A DNA stretch of 64,000 bases from Pelagicoccus albus (GCF_014230145.1 NZ_JACHVC010000012.1:439001-503000); one strand, 5' to 3'. Numbered from the stretch's first letter, positions 8,426 through 17,936 are shown. A program made the numbers and translations. The notes: generated by a model from the sequence alone, not told the origin.

Positions 8426-9892
8426 ATGACGTTTGGGTCTAAATCAGCCAATACAGAGACTCTGGTCCCAACCGGAAGCAGCCCGATCACAGGGATTGGA
8501 CTCGCCTGGGCGATCACCGGACTCATCCATCTTTTGACCTTTCAGTGGACTTTGCCTACGAGCTGGTCTGGAGCGGTTTTCTGCTTTTCGACAATTCTTC
8601 TACTCTTCAAGCCTAGCTCCTTTAGGCACCTCACCATCTTCCTCGCAAGCGTAGCCATCCTCCTCGGCCTGAACTATGAAAACGCCTCCAACCACCTTGT
8701 ATTGGAATTCTGGATTTCGGCGTCATCTTTACTTTCAATCAGTTACCATTTCCTGATTTTTGATCGAACGAAACGAAGAGAGTTAAGTATCCTGAGCATT
8801 GCTGCCTTCGCCCGCCTCCAATACCTTCTGATTTTCTTTTTCGCTGTATTATCAAAGCTGAACTCAGACTTCTTCGACCCCGACTGGAGCTGTGCATCTT
8901 TGTTTGCGAAGCAGACGATAGAGTTCCTAAAATTGGATACGATCTCCTTTGGATTGCTGGACCCAAGCAGAGAATCAATCCGAATCTCAGCAATCTACTT
9001 AACGCTCACTTGCGAAATAGCCATCCCTTGCCTGCTGATAGCCAAGAAGACAAGGCGGCTAGGCATCTATGTCGCCCTAGCTTTCCACTTCGCAATGGGG
9101 TTCATTCCTATTCTCGGGATAAGCAGCTTCTCCTCTCTTAGCTTTACACTCCTGCTCTTCTTTTTCCCAAGGTCTGCCTTATCGCTTCTCGATTCGAATA
9201 TTAGTTCGATAGTGGCACCCTTCCGACGTCGACGAGCAACAAAAGCAGCCTGTTCCCTCATCGTTTTACTTACCCTTTCATTGGCTATCTACCTACATCA
9301 AAGCTACTTTCATCCCGCTGTCACACCTATAGCCAAATGGCTCTGGCTAAGCCTTAGCCTCCCCTTGCTCTGGCTCGCTTTTCGCGCCCTGAGAGCTACT
9401 CACCCAAACCGTCAGGACCAAGAGCCAGCGAAAGACCATTTCCTTCCTCAACCCCGGACTCTTGCTTCTCTCAATTTACCCGTAGTCATCCTAGGACTAC
9501 TTCCTTATCTCGGCCTACAAACACAAGGATCCTTCACCATGTTTAGCAATTTGCGGATCCTTGGAGCTCAACCCAACCTTTTCCTAGCGAATGGCCCGCT
9601 GCTTGAAAGCAATTTGGAATTGATCGAAGTGCTCTCTTCGAATCATCCAGAATTCGAATCGTACCCAAACTCCAACAAACTGATAACAAGCCACGAATTT
9701 CGCCGCAAAGCACCACGCTACAACGGCGATTTCCATATTCTGTGCGAATACCAGGGCGAGATTATATTGATCGGTCGATTCGAGGGGCAACTCACCCCGC
9801 ACCCTCTCTTGCTTCCTCTATCGCCTGCTGTGACACGTTGGATCCGCTTTCGCGACGTATCCACCAATGAACACTGTGAATGTGCTTGGTAA
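8426..9892 (+). CDS. Multi-pass membrane protein, HTTM/DoxX-like
   Basis: A 488-residue integral membrane protein with about ten hydrophobic helices over residues 20-340 and a soluble C-terminal third. The segment FFFAVLSKLNSDFF before a Trp/Cys-containing loop resembles the hallmark of HTTM (vitamin K-dependent carboxylase-like) and DoxX/MauE-type proteins, where a helix ends in K-x-N then an aromatic cluster. The lysine of the carboxylase active site cannot be confirmed by eye. The C-terminal part (FEGQLTPHPLLLPL) probably faces the periplasm. It is divergent from the nucleoside hydrolase with only 54 bases between starts. The function is unknown. Confidence 0.6.
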   Translation: MTFGSKSANTETLVPTGSSPITGIGLAWAITGLIHLLTFQWTLPTSWSGAVFCFSTILLLFKPSSFRHLTIFLASVAILLGLNYENASNHLVLEFWISASSLLSISYHFLIFDRTKRRELSILSIAAFARLQYLLIFFFAVLSKLNSDFFDPDWSCASLFAKQTIEFLKLDTISFGLLDPSRESIRISAIYLTLTCEIAIPCLLIAKKTRRLGIYVALAFHFAMGFIPILGISSFSSLSFTLLLFFFPRSALSLLDSNISSIVAPFRRRRATKAACSLIVLLTLSLAIYLHQSYFHPAVTPIAKWLWLSLSLPLLWLAFRALRATHPNRQDQEPAKDHFLPQPRTLASLNLPVVILGLLPYLGLQTQGSFTMFSNLRILGAQPNLFLANGPLLESNLELIEVLSSNHPEFESYPNSNKLITSHEFRRKAPRYNGDFHILCEYQGEIILIGRFEGQLTPHPLLLPLSPAVTRWIRFRDVSTNEHCECAW

Positions 9893-10087
9893 GGAGAGAG
9901 AAAATAACGGGCTACCCCAAGTCGCTCTATGAAGTTCTCTTCGGCGATCAATTTGAAGCGCCCACCTAACTCACAATAACTCGACCCGAGCAACCGGGCT
10001 GGCAATACAGTATTTTCCAACCTGCTCTGGACGCGAAAAGATCTCATGGCGCCTGAACTGCTCGAGGCGATCTTGCACCAAAAAAAG

Positions 10088-11224
10088 ATGTCTATGAACC
10101 GACGCGACTGGATTAAAAACGCCGCGATAGCGGGTGGAAGCCTAACGCTTCCCTCCCTCATGCGAGCACAAGCACAACCGACTGCTAAGAAAAGCGGCAT
10201 AGGAGACAGCACCTATGACTTCATCAATCTTAGCATCAATGAGAACCAATGGGGTCCTTCGCCAAAGGCGATCAAGGCGATGGAGGAGAAAGTACGCTTC
10301 GCATACGAATACCCAGGAGTTCCTTTTCAAAAGCTGAGATCGGAGATCGCCGAGAGAAGCGGCGTTGAAGCTGATCAAGTGTTGGTGGGCGCCGGTTCAT
10401 CTGACATCTTGATGTCCACGTCTTACGTTTTCGGAAAAGACAACAGCTCGATCGTTTGCTCGGATCCGACCTTCGGCGACCTTATCCGTTGGTCGAAACG
10501 ACATGGCACCGAAATCATCAGCATTCCATGGAGTGAGGAGAGGAAGCCGGATCTACCTAAGATTCTTGCTTCCATCCGAGAAGATACTGGCCTGATCTAC
10601 ATCTGCAACCCGGAGAACCCCACCGGAACCTTCTTGGAAAAGGAAGCGCTGAAGGACTTCTGCCGCGAAGCTTCCAAAAAGTGCCCAGTATTCGTGGACG
10701 AAGCCTATATCGACTTCGCAGCGGACGCGGAGTCTCTCACCATGATGGAGCTAGTGCGAGAGGGCCTTCCCATCATCGTTTGCCGCACTTTCTCCAAGGC
10801 TCATGGACTTGGCGGAATGCGTATCGGCTACGCGGTTACAAGCCCTGAAATTGCTAAACAAATCGGGGAGAATTATGTTTCCGGAGTTGTCGGTGGATCC
10901 TCCCATGTTTCTCTGGAAGGTGCGAGAGCTGCCTACGCCGATGAGGAGTGGATTTCATATGTTCGCGAGCAAACGAAAAAAGTGCGCGACGACTTCATGA
11001 GCTTTTGCGACAGCATCGGTCAGGAGTACATCCCTTCGCACACGACCTTCATGCTTTTACCCGTCAAGAAGGACTCGAAGATGATCGCGGATACCCTCTA
11101 TGCTGCCACGAAAATCAAAATCAGTCCTCGCATGATTCACGGGCAAAACTACCTCCGCATCAGCATGGGAAATCCCGCTCAGATGGATTTGCTCAAAACC
11201 GGGCTGAGACTGGTGCTGAGCTAG
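10088..11224 (+). CDS. Tat-exported histidinol-phosphate aminotransferase-like PLP enzyme
   Basis: A class I/II aminotransferase closest in layout to HisC: NENQWGPSPKA at the N-terminus, CNPENPTGT, VDEAYIDF and the Schiff-base motif RTFSKAHGLGGMRIGY. Unlike biosynthetic HisC it carries a twin-arginine leader (MNRRDWIKNAAIAGG, hydrophobic, ending MRAQAQ), so it should be exported folded with PLP. The start is uncertain between 10046, 10088 and 10094; the last two keep the leader at the extreme N-terminus. No his gene is nearby, so a role in histidine synthesis is unlikely. Tat-leader HisC-like proteins are met in several Gram-negative phyla without a settled function. Confidence 0.82.
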   Translation: MSMNRRDWIKNAAIAGGSLTLPSLMRAQAQPTAKKSGIGDSTYDFINLSINENQWGPSPKAIKAMEEKVRFAYEYPGVPFQKLRSEIAERSGVEADQVLVGAGSSDILMSTSYVFGKDNSSIVCSDPTFGDLIRWSKRHGTEIISIPWSEERKPDLPKILASIREDTGLIYICNPENPTGTFLEKEALKDFCREASKKCPVFVDEAYIDFAADAESLTMMELVREGLPIIVCRTFSKAHGLGGMRIGYAVTSPEIAKQIGENYVSGVVGGSSHVSLEGARAAYADEEWISYVREQTKKVRDDFMSFCDSIGQEYIPSHTTFMLLPVKKDSKMIADTLYAATKIKISPRMIHGQNYLRISMGNPAQMDLLKTGLRLVLS

Positions 11225-11348
11225 ACCAGATAGCGACATTCCTACCATTAAGTCCGGATCGGGCAAGCTTCACTGCCCATCCGGACTTCAACCTCCCGAG
11301 CTAGAACTGACTCTAACTCGACCAAAACATTCCCGAGAAATCTCCTGC

Positions 11349-12257
11349 ATGCAAAAACTCCCCATCATCGATTTCACCCCCTTCCTCCAGGAAGGTCCTG
11401 AAGGCCGTCAAGCTGTCGCAAACGCCATCGTCTCCGCCGCTCGGGAGGTAGGCTTTTGCTACGTGAAAAACTTTGGCATGTCACAGGACTTCATGGATGC
11501 CGCCTTCGCAGTGAGCGAGGCCTTTTTCAAAAACCCAGCCAAAACCTCAACCCCTTTTAAGGTGGAGTTGAATCATGGATACGGCGGCTTGAAAGGTGAA
11601 GCCCTAGACCCAAGTAAACCAGCTGACCTGAAAGAAACGCTGACCTTGCGTGACGTCGCCAAAACCCCAAGCGGAGCAGACTATTGGGTTAATCCGGAAT
11701 TCGAGGCTTTCATGCGTTGCCTCTACGCCTCCATGCGTCGCTCAGCCTCGACCATCATGCAGGCCTTCGCAATGGGCCTAGAATTGCCGGTAGATTATTT
11801 TGACCAAAGGCATAGTGGCGAAGTGCAAACCTTGCGGCTCTTGCACTACCCACCTTGTAAATTCGTTTCGGAAGGGCAGCTCGGAGCTGGAGAACACACA
11901 GACTACGGAACCCTCACCGTGCTTTTCCAAGACAACAAAGGAGGACTTCAAGTCCAGGGACTAGATGGCGAGTGGATCGATGCCCCGCCTATTCCCGGAA
12001 CCGCGGTAATCAACACAGGAGATTTGATGGCTCGTTGGAGCAATGACACACTGCGTTCCACACCGCATCGGGTCATACCCAGACCTGCCGCCATGAAAGA
12101 AGGCAGGCAATCCATCGCCTTCTTCAGCGACCCGGATAGCGATGTATTGATCGAGCCCTTCGCCACCTGCGTCTCAGAAAAGAAGCCCGCCCTCTACCCT
12201 CCGGTGACTGCGGGCGACTACATCATGGGACGCATCAAAGCCAGCCAAGCCAAGTAG
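11349..12257 (+). CDS. 2-oxoglutarate/Fe(II)-dependent oxygenase, isopenicillin N synthase-like
   Basis: A 302-residue non-haem iron oxygenase of the IPNS/2OG group. The Fe(II) triad is readable as His183 and Asp185 (GEHTDYGTL) and His240 (STPHRV), with Arg253-x-Ser255 in the place that binds the 2-oxoglutarate carboxylate. The N-terminal part (PIIDFTPFL, REVGFCYVKNFG) matches the family's DIOX_N module. The natural substrate is not predictable; relatives act on plant-type metabolites, antibiotics and small acids. It is a single gene between the PLP enzyme and the DUF1206 protein, with no obvious pathway partner. Confidence 0.9.
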   Translation: MQKLPIIDFTPFLQEGPEGRQAVANAIVSAAREVGFCYVKNFGMSQDFMDAAFAVSEAFFKNPAKTSTPFKVELNHGYGGLKGEALDPSKPADLKETLTLRDVAKTPSGADYWVNPEFEAFMRCLYASMRRSASTIMQAFAMGLELPVDYFDQRHSGEVQTLRLLHYPPCKFVSEGQLGAGEHTDYGTLTVLFQDNKGGLQVQGLDGEWIDAPPIPGTAVINTGDLMARWSNDTLRSTPHRVIPRPAAMKEGRQSIAFFSDPDSDVLIEPFATCVSEKKPALYPPVTAGDYIMGRIKASQAK

Positions 12258-12426
12258 GCTCTCCATCCAAGGGAGGGGCGCGGCGTTCCCATTTCATTGT
12301 GCAAGGAAGCAACAAGCACCCCCTTGCAGGATACCGAATCCGACCTGACCGGACCTTCTAAGACCGGTGGTTCTGAAGGGCTTACGAGAGCTGGCACAAG
12401 ATAGGCAATACTCGGCGTGAAAACCG

Positions 12427-13284
12427 ATGAGCTCACTCGCCACTGATATTATCTCTCCCAAGTCCTCCAAGACTACATCGTCAAATGGTCCCAACCACGA
12501 GGCGCCCGGCTACTTAGTGGTTCTGGCAAAAGCCGGTTACGCCGCTCGCGGGTTGATTTACCTCATCATTGGTGCGCTAGCATTTCTGCAAGCCACGGGC
12601 CACGGCGGCGAAAAGACAGACTCCAAAGGCGCTGTACAAACGCTGCTCGAGGCTCCTGGTGGATCCCTTCTAATCTGGATATTGGCCGCTAGTCTATTGG
12701 GCTACTCTACGTGGAGACTGGTCCAAGCAGTGACGGATGCAGACAGGCACGGACGAAACGGTAAAGCACTCACAATCAGAGCAGGATTGCTCATCAGCGC
12801 TACAACCCACCTCATTCTAGCTTACTCCTCAGTCAAGATCGCCCTCAATCTGGGAGGCAGTAGCGGCGGCTCGTCAGAGAGCCTAGTCGCTACCGTAATG
12901 AGCTGGCCGGGAGGTCCTTGGATCGTCGCTTTAATTGGGCTGGGCATCGCCGTCGCGGGAGTGGCTCACACCATGAAGGCGCTCGAAGAGAAATACAAAG
13001 AACACCTCAAGATGGACAAGACGGTGATGCGAAAGCTCAATCCCATCTGTAAGTTTGGACTCATAACTCGTGGTTTCTCGTTCATCGTGCTGGCCGGCAT
13101 GTTTTTGTTCGCTTCCGTCACGCAAGACGCCGATGAGGCAGGCGGTTTGAAGGACGTGCTCATCACCGTATCGGATCAAGTCTTTGGCCCTTGTCTCCTA
13201 GGCTTCCTCGGCATAGGGCTTTTCGCCTTTGGAATCTACAGTCTTACCGAATCCGTGTATCGTAAAATCCGTTACAACTCCTAA
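12427..13284 (+). CDS. DUF1206 family membrane protein
   Basis: A 285-residue inner-membrane protein with six predicted helices arranged as three repeats of two helices. Each repeat opens with a KxGYAARGLIYLIIG-like motif: near residues 37-52, again around the ICKFGLITRGFSFIV segment, and more weakly in the middle. This threefold arrangement is the DUF1206 signature. The first 30 residues are polar and Ser/Thr-rich. No function is established for the family, and the neighbours give no clear clue. Confidence 0.85.
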   Translation: MSSLATDIISPKSSKTTSSNGPNHEAPGYLVVLAKAGYAARGLIYLIIGALAFLQATGHGGEKTDSKGAVQTLLEAPGGSLLIWILAASLLGYSTWRLVQAVTDADRHGRNGKALTIRAGLLISATTHLILAYSSVKIALNLGGSSGGSSESLVATVMSWPGGPWIVALIGLGIAVAGVAHTMKALEEKYKEHLKMDKTVMRKLNPICKFGLITRGFSFIVLAGMFLFASVTQDADEAGGLKDVLITVSDQVFGPCLLGFLGIGLFAFGIYSLTESVYRKIRYNS

Positions 13285-13349
13285 CAGAGCCGACAGGAAA
13301 TTCGTAGAGTTTGATTGATCTGGCCTAAGCTATCGAATAATCGGATTGG

Positions 13350-13904
13350 ATGAAGCTAAAGATCAGCCGCAACGTCGACGAAATCTGCTATCCCTACATA
13401 TACGAACTGTCGTTAAAATGCGACTACGAGGTTTTGACCGATCATATGTGCCGTCAGGTAGGATCGATCCTAGCCGCCTTGCCTGACGAGTTTTCCGAAA
13501 TCCGCGAGGAACTGGAGGCATTGCAGCCGATGATCTATCATCTAAACGGATCCATTCGCGGCAAGCTTGCCGTTCGAGAAGAAGACCTCATTTGGCTGCG
13601 CGATTGCTACGTCCGCCACAAAGACAGCGTATCCGACATTCTGAAAACGTTCGTTCTCCCTCGCGGGGAAGCGCCCATCCCTCAGCTCAACGAAGCGAGT
13701 TCGGAAGCTAAAAAAGCTATCCGGCTTATGGTTCGTCTCCACGCAGAGGAGCAGGTCCAAGTTCCCGAAGTCCTGCACCGCTTCTGCAACGTCCTTTGCA
13801 ACTACTACTTCATCTTGACCATCGTGATCAACAAGGCTCGCGGCCTAGAGGAACTCCCCTTCCAAAGCGAAAGCTACGCCAGAATTCCTTATCGCCAGAA
13901 GTAA
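13350..13904 (+). CDS. Helical protein, possible degenerate PduO-type cobalamin adenosyltransferase relative
   Basis: A 184-residue, all-helical cytosolic protein. It does not match a family with certainty, but the second half has the order seen in PduO-type ATP:cob(I)alamin adenosyltransferases: FVLPRG (family FVLPGG), a helix AIRLMVRLHAEE in the place of the RxxCRRAER helix, then LHRFCNVLCNYYFILTIVINKARG in the place of LNRLSDLLFVLAR-type helix. The catalytic arginines of the family are not evidently present, so if homologous it has probably lost or changed activity. No B12 gene is nearby. Confidence 0.45.
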   Translation: MKLKISRNVDEICYPYIYELSLKCDYEVLTDHMCRQVGSILAALPDEFSEIREELEALQPMIYHLNGSIRGKLAVREEDLIWLRDCYVRHKDSVSDILKTFVLPRGEAPIPQLNEASSEAKKAIRLMVRLHAEEQVQVPEVLHRFCNVLCNYYFILTIVINKARGLEELPFQSESYARIPYRQK

Positions 13905-14002
13905 CTAGAAAATTGCACAGGAAGTCGCAACCACGAGGAACTAAACCTCCAGAAACGAGACTCCAATAGACGCTGCCCTAACAAACCCACCCTACACAGG
14001 AA

Positions 14003-15043
14003 ATGTTCCCAAAACTGATTCGTATAGTCCTAGTAGCCCTTGCAACAAGCGGAGTGTCATCTCCCTTGGGTGCCCAAGTCTCCGAGGAGACCGTCGAGGA
14101 ATTGCTACGGATCGGCCAGGGAATCTGGGAAGACTACGCACCGCCAGAACTGCAGGAGGAATACCGACTCCCCACCATGGAGGAGATCGAGGAATTTCTT
14201 CGAGCTTTCGAGTCCGATTTAGAGCAAGGCAATGTTCAGCAGCTGGCCGCTTACGCGCCGCAAGCTCGCATCGCCCTCACCGCCCTACGCCAATTCCAAG
14301 GAGGTGACTCTCTCGCTGACTGGCTCGAGCCGCGTATCGACTATTTGGAGGCAGCCCAAATGGTAGTATCCCGCCCTCCAGTTCCGAAGCCAACTCCCGA
14401 ACAGCCCAAGACACCCCCTCTCGCCCCTCAATACACACAATCCTATTGGTTGGAAAAAATGGCTTCCCGCCCCATGCCCGAGAAGGCGAAACGCTACATG
14501 CCAGTCTTCAAAAAGGCATTTCGCGAAAAAGGTGTTCCCGCCGAGCTCGCTTGGTTGTCCGAGGTGGAGTCCTCGCTCAATCTGCATGCTCGCAGCCCGG
14601 TCGGAGCCTACGGTCCCTTCCAATTCATGCCTCCCACCGCCGAACGTTTCGGGCTGAAAGTCGGCTCACCCGATGAACGGGCCGACCCTCGCAAGAGCGC
14701 CACCGCGGCGGCCACCTACCTTTCGATCCTCTACAAACAATTCCAGTCCTGGCCCCTCGCGATCGCTGCCTACAACGCCGGGGAAGGTCGAGTCGGGCGA
14801 ACGCTGGAAGCAGCCAAGGCGACGACCTTCGAAGAAATCGCACTCAAGCTGCCAGCCGAGACACGCATGTACGTCCCTAAAGTCCTCGCCACTGTTAGCG
14901 CCCGAGAATCAATCGACGCCTCGCAACTGCCCGGGTTAGCATTGCTTCCCCGTCAACATGAAGAGAACTCCGTATCCATTCTTCTCGCGCAAATTGAACA
15001 AGTGGACCAAGCTGCGAAATCACACTGGAGGGAGCCTCGTTGA
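14003..15043 (+). CDS. Exported lytic transglycosylase (MltD-like, SLT domain)
   Basis: A periplasmic murein-cleaving enzyme. It has a signal peptide of about 24 residues (ends PLGAQ), an acidic helical N-terminal region, a proline-rich linker (about 124-142) and an SLT lysozyme-like domain from about 160. WLSEVESSLNLHARS carries the catalytic Glu189, followed by VGAYGPFQFMPPTAERFGL and AIAAYNAGEGRV, all standard for MltD/Slt. No LysM repeats are seen after the domain, unlike full MltD. It precedes the dynamin-like gene by about 110 bases on the same strand. Confidence 0.92.
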   Translation: MFPKLIRIVLVALATSGVSSPLGAQVSEETVEELLRIGQGIWEDYAPPELQEEYRLPTMEEIEEFLRAFESDLEQGNVQQLAAYAPQARIALTALRQFQGGDSLADWLEPRIDYLEAAQMVVSRPPVPKPTPEQPKTPPLAPQYTQSYWLEKMASRPMPEKAKRYMPVFKKAFREKGVPAELAWLSEVESSLNLHARSPVGAYGPFQFMPPTAERFGLKVGSPDERADPRKSATAAATYLSILYKQFQSWPLAIAAYNAGEGRVGRTLEAAKATTFEEIALKLPAETRMYVPKVLATVSARESIDASQLPGLALLPRQHEENSVSILLAQIEQVDQAAKSHWREPR

Positions 15044-15156
15044 ACCGATGGGGAGTCGGAGCTGGAAAACATCCACCAATGCTCAGCGCCCTACCCTAAG
15101 CCAAGACCCAGAGGACACCGCCCTGCCGGAAGCAGATCACCCAAGGAAGGAAAATT

Positions 15157-17292
15157 ATGAGAACCGAAATTCGAACATTTTGCGAAGAATACGCCCAACA
15201 ACTGGACCCATTTGAGCAGGGACTGCAAAGCGCCCTCAAGAAGCTGCCGGAGAACACCGACGACCCTCTCCTGAAACAGTGGCGCATGCGGCTGCAAGAA
15301 GTCGCGCACAGGGCAGAAACGCTCAGCGGCAAGATCGCTCAGCAACAAGCCTTTCTCTTGATCTTTGGCCCCCTCAAAAGCGGGAAGTCTACTTTGATGA
15401 ACGCCATCAGCGGAGCCTACGTCAGCGAGGTATCCAGTCTTCCTGCCTATCCGGCTCTCGTACATGTCAAACACGGGGAGAGGCGAGCCTTTCAAGCAAC
15501 CGACTACGCCGGCAAGAAAACCGATTTCCCGGATAGCTCTGCCATGTCGAAAGCGATCCACAAAAGCCATCAGGAACTGGCTGACAAAATCCTAGAAGTG
15601 GAACGAGACGGCGAGGTCTTCGAGCCGCATAGCCATTTCCCCTCCGCTATCCGCCGTATGGAGGTAGTCACACCAGCCGAATCCTTGGCGGAATCGGGTT
15701 CCGTGCTGGTAGATACTCCCGGACTATACACCAGAATGCGTTTCGGATACGATGTCATGACTCGCGATTTCCGAGACAACGCAGCTTGCGCCATCTTCGT
15801 CGTGAAGAGCGATAACCTCTTTTTCGAAAAGGTCTTCGAAGAGTTTAACGAACTGCTCGGCCACTTCAGCCGCATTTTCCTAGTGGTCAACATTGATAGC
15901 TCAAAACAGGATCTGCAACCAAACGGCGAGCTGAAGCCGAGCCTCGAAAGCCGAGATCCCAAAGCAGTCACCGACGCCTTCCAATCGCTCGCCATGTCGG
16001 CTCCCTTGCGTGAAGCCTACGACCGAGGAAACCTAAACGTCTACACCATCGACCTTCTCAAGGCGGCCTCCGCACGCCTCAAGGCTGCCAGCGGTGAGTC
16101 GGAAGAATCTGCTGCCGCGAGCGATGAGAACTTCGACCGTTTCCTGGGAGACCTGACAGATTATCTCAACAGCAGCGACTACCTGCGGGAATTCATGCAC
16201 GACAGCGTGCGGGTCGGAGAGAATTTGCAGGGGGAGGTATCCAACGTGGCTTCCGTTGAAGCCCCGCAACATCTTCGAAGCGAGGCCGAAAAATGGGAAA
16301 GCCTGCTCAAGGAAACATCCACTCGACTCGCCGCCCTGGAGCAGTTGCAAAAGATCGACTGGAGGGCCGCCTTCGAAGACATTCACACCGAAAAGGACCG
16401 CCTGCTAGCGAGTTTCTCCGAGCGAAATGGGGACGAGCTCAGCCAAAAGTTAAGCGAGTCGATCGACGAATGGATGGCAACTGACGACAGTTTAAGAGCC
16501 CTCAGAGATGACCACCTAAACAAGCACATCGAAAGCGAAACCGCGGGCGACACCGAGAAGATCCTCCAGCACCTAAAGGAGCGAATGGAAACGCGAAACC
16601 TAGGAGCCCATTTCTCAAACGAAGAGGCCAAAGCATTCGAAGAAGCCGGGATACGCATGGACCAAATAGCCCCCGACCTGCTGGAAAAGCTGGTAGGCGA
16701 AGAGGCTCCGGCTCCTCCTCGCATTCCCATGGATCCGGAACACATGCCCATCAAGCGCGGATTCTGGGACGTCGTTCTCTTCCGCAGCAAGGACTCCGTC
16801 CGCCGCAAGCTCTTCGGCCCCAATGGAACCGAATTCGTCGCCTCCGCCAAAAAAGCCAAGTACATCGGAGAGCAGCAACAGGAGGAACTCCGGCAGCGGC
16901 TGAAAGATTTCCCAGAGGCAGAACTGCCCGAGATCCAAAGCAACTACGTTACCGAGCTACTGGAAAGCTACGTGCAGCAATTGAGCTCCGCCCTGGAGGA
17001 GCGTTGCCAGAGCATGGAAGTCGAAGCTCGCGAGACTAAGGAGCGCTGCGAGCAAGAGCTAAGGGCGAACCTTGAAGCCCAACGCATCTTCGAAGCCTTA
17101 GCCAAGACGAACAGCTCGTTCGCGAGCGGAATGACCGAGCTACGCCAACGCTACGGAGCCCAAGACGAATCCCTCGAGGCAGGAGGAGAGCAGGAGGGAC
17201 AAGCCGTTCCAGTGAGCGAAGCAGAGGTAATGGCAGCCGCCGCAGCTCAAACCATAGCCGGTGAGCCAGAGGACGAGGACCGCCCTGCCTAG
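15157..17292 (+). CDS. Dynamin-like GTPase
   Basis: A 711-residue protein with a dynamin-type G domain: G1 GPLKSGKST (residues 71-79), G3 DTPG around 186-189, and a G4-like VVNIDSS in place of the usual NKxD. A long helical region follows (about 350-700) with charged coiled-coil stretches and a Gly/Glu-rich tail. Bacterial dynamin-like proteins remodel or protect membranes. Here a single gene is present rather than the side-by-side pair common in other bacteria. A good ribosome-binding site (GGAAGGA) lies before the ATG and an intrinsic terminator follows the stop. The neighbouring lytic transglycosylase hints at envelope work. Confidence 0.85.
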   Translation: MRTEIRTFCEEYAQQLDPFEQGLQSALKKLPENTDDPLLKQWRMRLQEVAHRAETLSGKIAQQQAFLLIFGPLKSGKSTLMNAISGAYVSEVSSLPAYPALVHVKHGERRAFQATDYAGKKTDFPDSSAMSKAIHKSHQELADKILEVERDGEVFEPHSHFPSAIRRMEVVTPAESLAESGSVLVDTPGLYTRMRFGYDVMTRDFRDNAACAIFVVKSDNLFFEKVFEEFNELLGHFSRIFLVVNIDSSKQDLQPNGELKPSLESRDPKAVTDAFQSLAMSAPLREAYDRGNLNVYTIDLLKAASARLKAASGESEESAAASDENFDRFLGDLTDYLNSSDYLREFMHDSVRVGENLQGEVSNVASVEAPQHLRSEAEKWESLLKETSTRLAALEQLQKIDWRAAFEDIHTEKDRLLASFSERNGDELSQKLSESIDEWMATDDSLRALRDDHLNKHIESETAGDTEKILQHLKERMETRNLGAHFSNEEAKAFEEAGIRMDQIAPDLLEKLVGEEAPAPPRIPMDPEHMPIKRGFWDVVLFRSKDSVRRKLFGPNGTEFVASAKKAKYIGEQQQEELRQRLKDFPEAELPEIQSNYVTELLESYVQQLSSALEERCQSMEVEARETKERCEQELRANLEAQRIFEALAKTNSSFASGMTELRQRYGAQDESLEAGGEQEGQAVPVSEAEVMAAAAAQTIAGEPEDEDRPA

Positions 17293-17324
17293 AGCGAAGA
17301 GTTCAATCGAATCAATTACCCAAC

Positions 17325-17351
17325 GAGCCCTGCCCTGAGCAGGGCTCTTTT
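17325..17351 (+). terminator. Rho-independent terminator after the dynamin-like gene
   Basis: Perfect 9-base-pair stem GAGCCCTGC / GCAGGGCTC with a five-base loop (CCTGA), followed by TTTT then CG and TTT. It lies 33 bases past the stop of the dynamin-like gene on the same strand. Confidence 0.9.
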
Positions 17352-17435
17352 CGTTTCACCAATCCCAATTAACTCCCGCCCCTCCGCCTTTCGCTAGACC
17401 TCGGCCAGCTCAACGTACAAGGTAGGCATCCAGCA

Positions 17436-17936
17436 ATGATCGATACGACCCGAACACATTTTCCTTCACTTGCCCTACTAGCAATGCTCACCCTCTTCCT
17501 AGGGCTAAACTCGCCACTTCAAGCGGGTGGCTTAAGCAAACGCGAACGGAGAGAAGCAGAAAAGGCCTTTCTCGAACAAAACGCCCTTCGTCCCGAAATT
17601 ATAACTACACGTTCGGGTCTCCAGTACGAGATCCTACAGAAAGGTACACGCGTCGACACTCCCAGATATCGCCAAAAGATAACCCTGCACTATGAAGGAT
17701 CGTTTGTGGACGGGACCGTATTTCAAACCACTCGAAAACAATCAAAGCCGCTGAGCATACGTCTCGAAAACGTAGTGCCTGGCTGGATGGAGGGGATAAA
17801 GCTGATGAGCCCCGGCGACAAATATCGTTTCTATATTCCTAGCAAACTTGGTTACGGTCCCTTTCAGAATAAGGACATCCCCGGACACTCAGTCCTTGTA
17901 TTCGAAATCGAACTCTTCGCGATAAACGGCAAGTAG
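17436..17936 (+). CDS. Exported FKBP-type peptidyl-prolyl isomerase
   Basis: A 166-residue protein with a signal peptide (hydrophobic residues 11-30, ending PLQAG), a short charged helix and an FKBP domain. The domain shows HYEGSFVDGTVFQTT, VVPGWMEGIKLMSPGDKYRFYIPSKLGYG and SVLVFEIEL, which are the family's active-site strands. In the canonical pocket Trp59 sits in VIxGW; here VPGW keeps it. Likely a periplasmic or envelope folding catalyst. A second FKBP gene lies at 61123-61626. Confidence 0.9.
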   Translation: MIDTTRTHFPSLALLAMLTLFLGLNSPLQAGGLSKRERREAEKAFLEQNALRPEIITTRSGLQYEILQKGTRVDTPRYRQKITLHYEGSFVDGTVFQTTRKQSKPLSIRLENVVPGWMEGIKLMSPGDKYRFYIPSKLGYGPFQNKDIPGHSVLVFEIELFAINGK

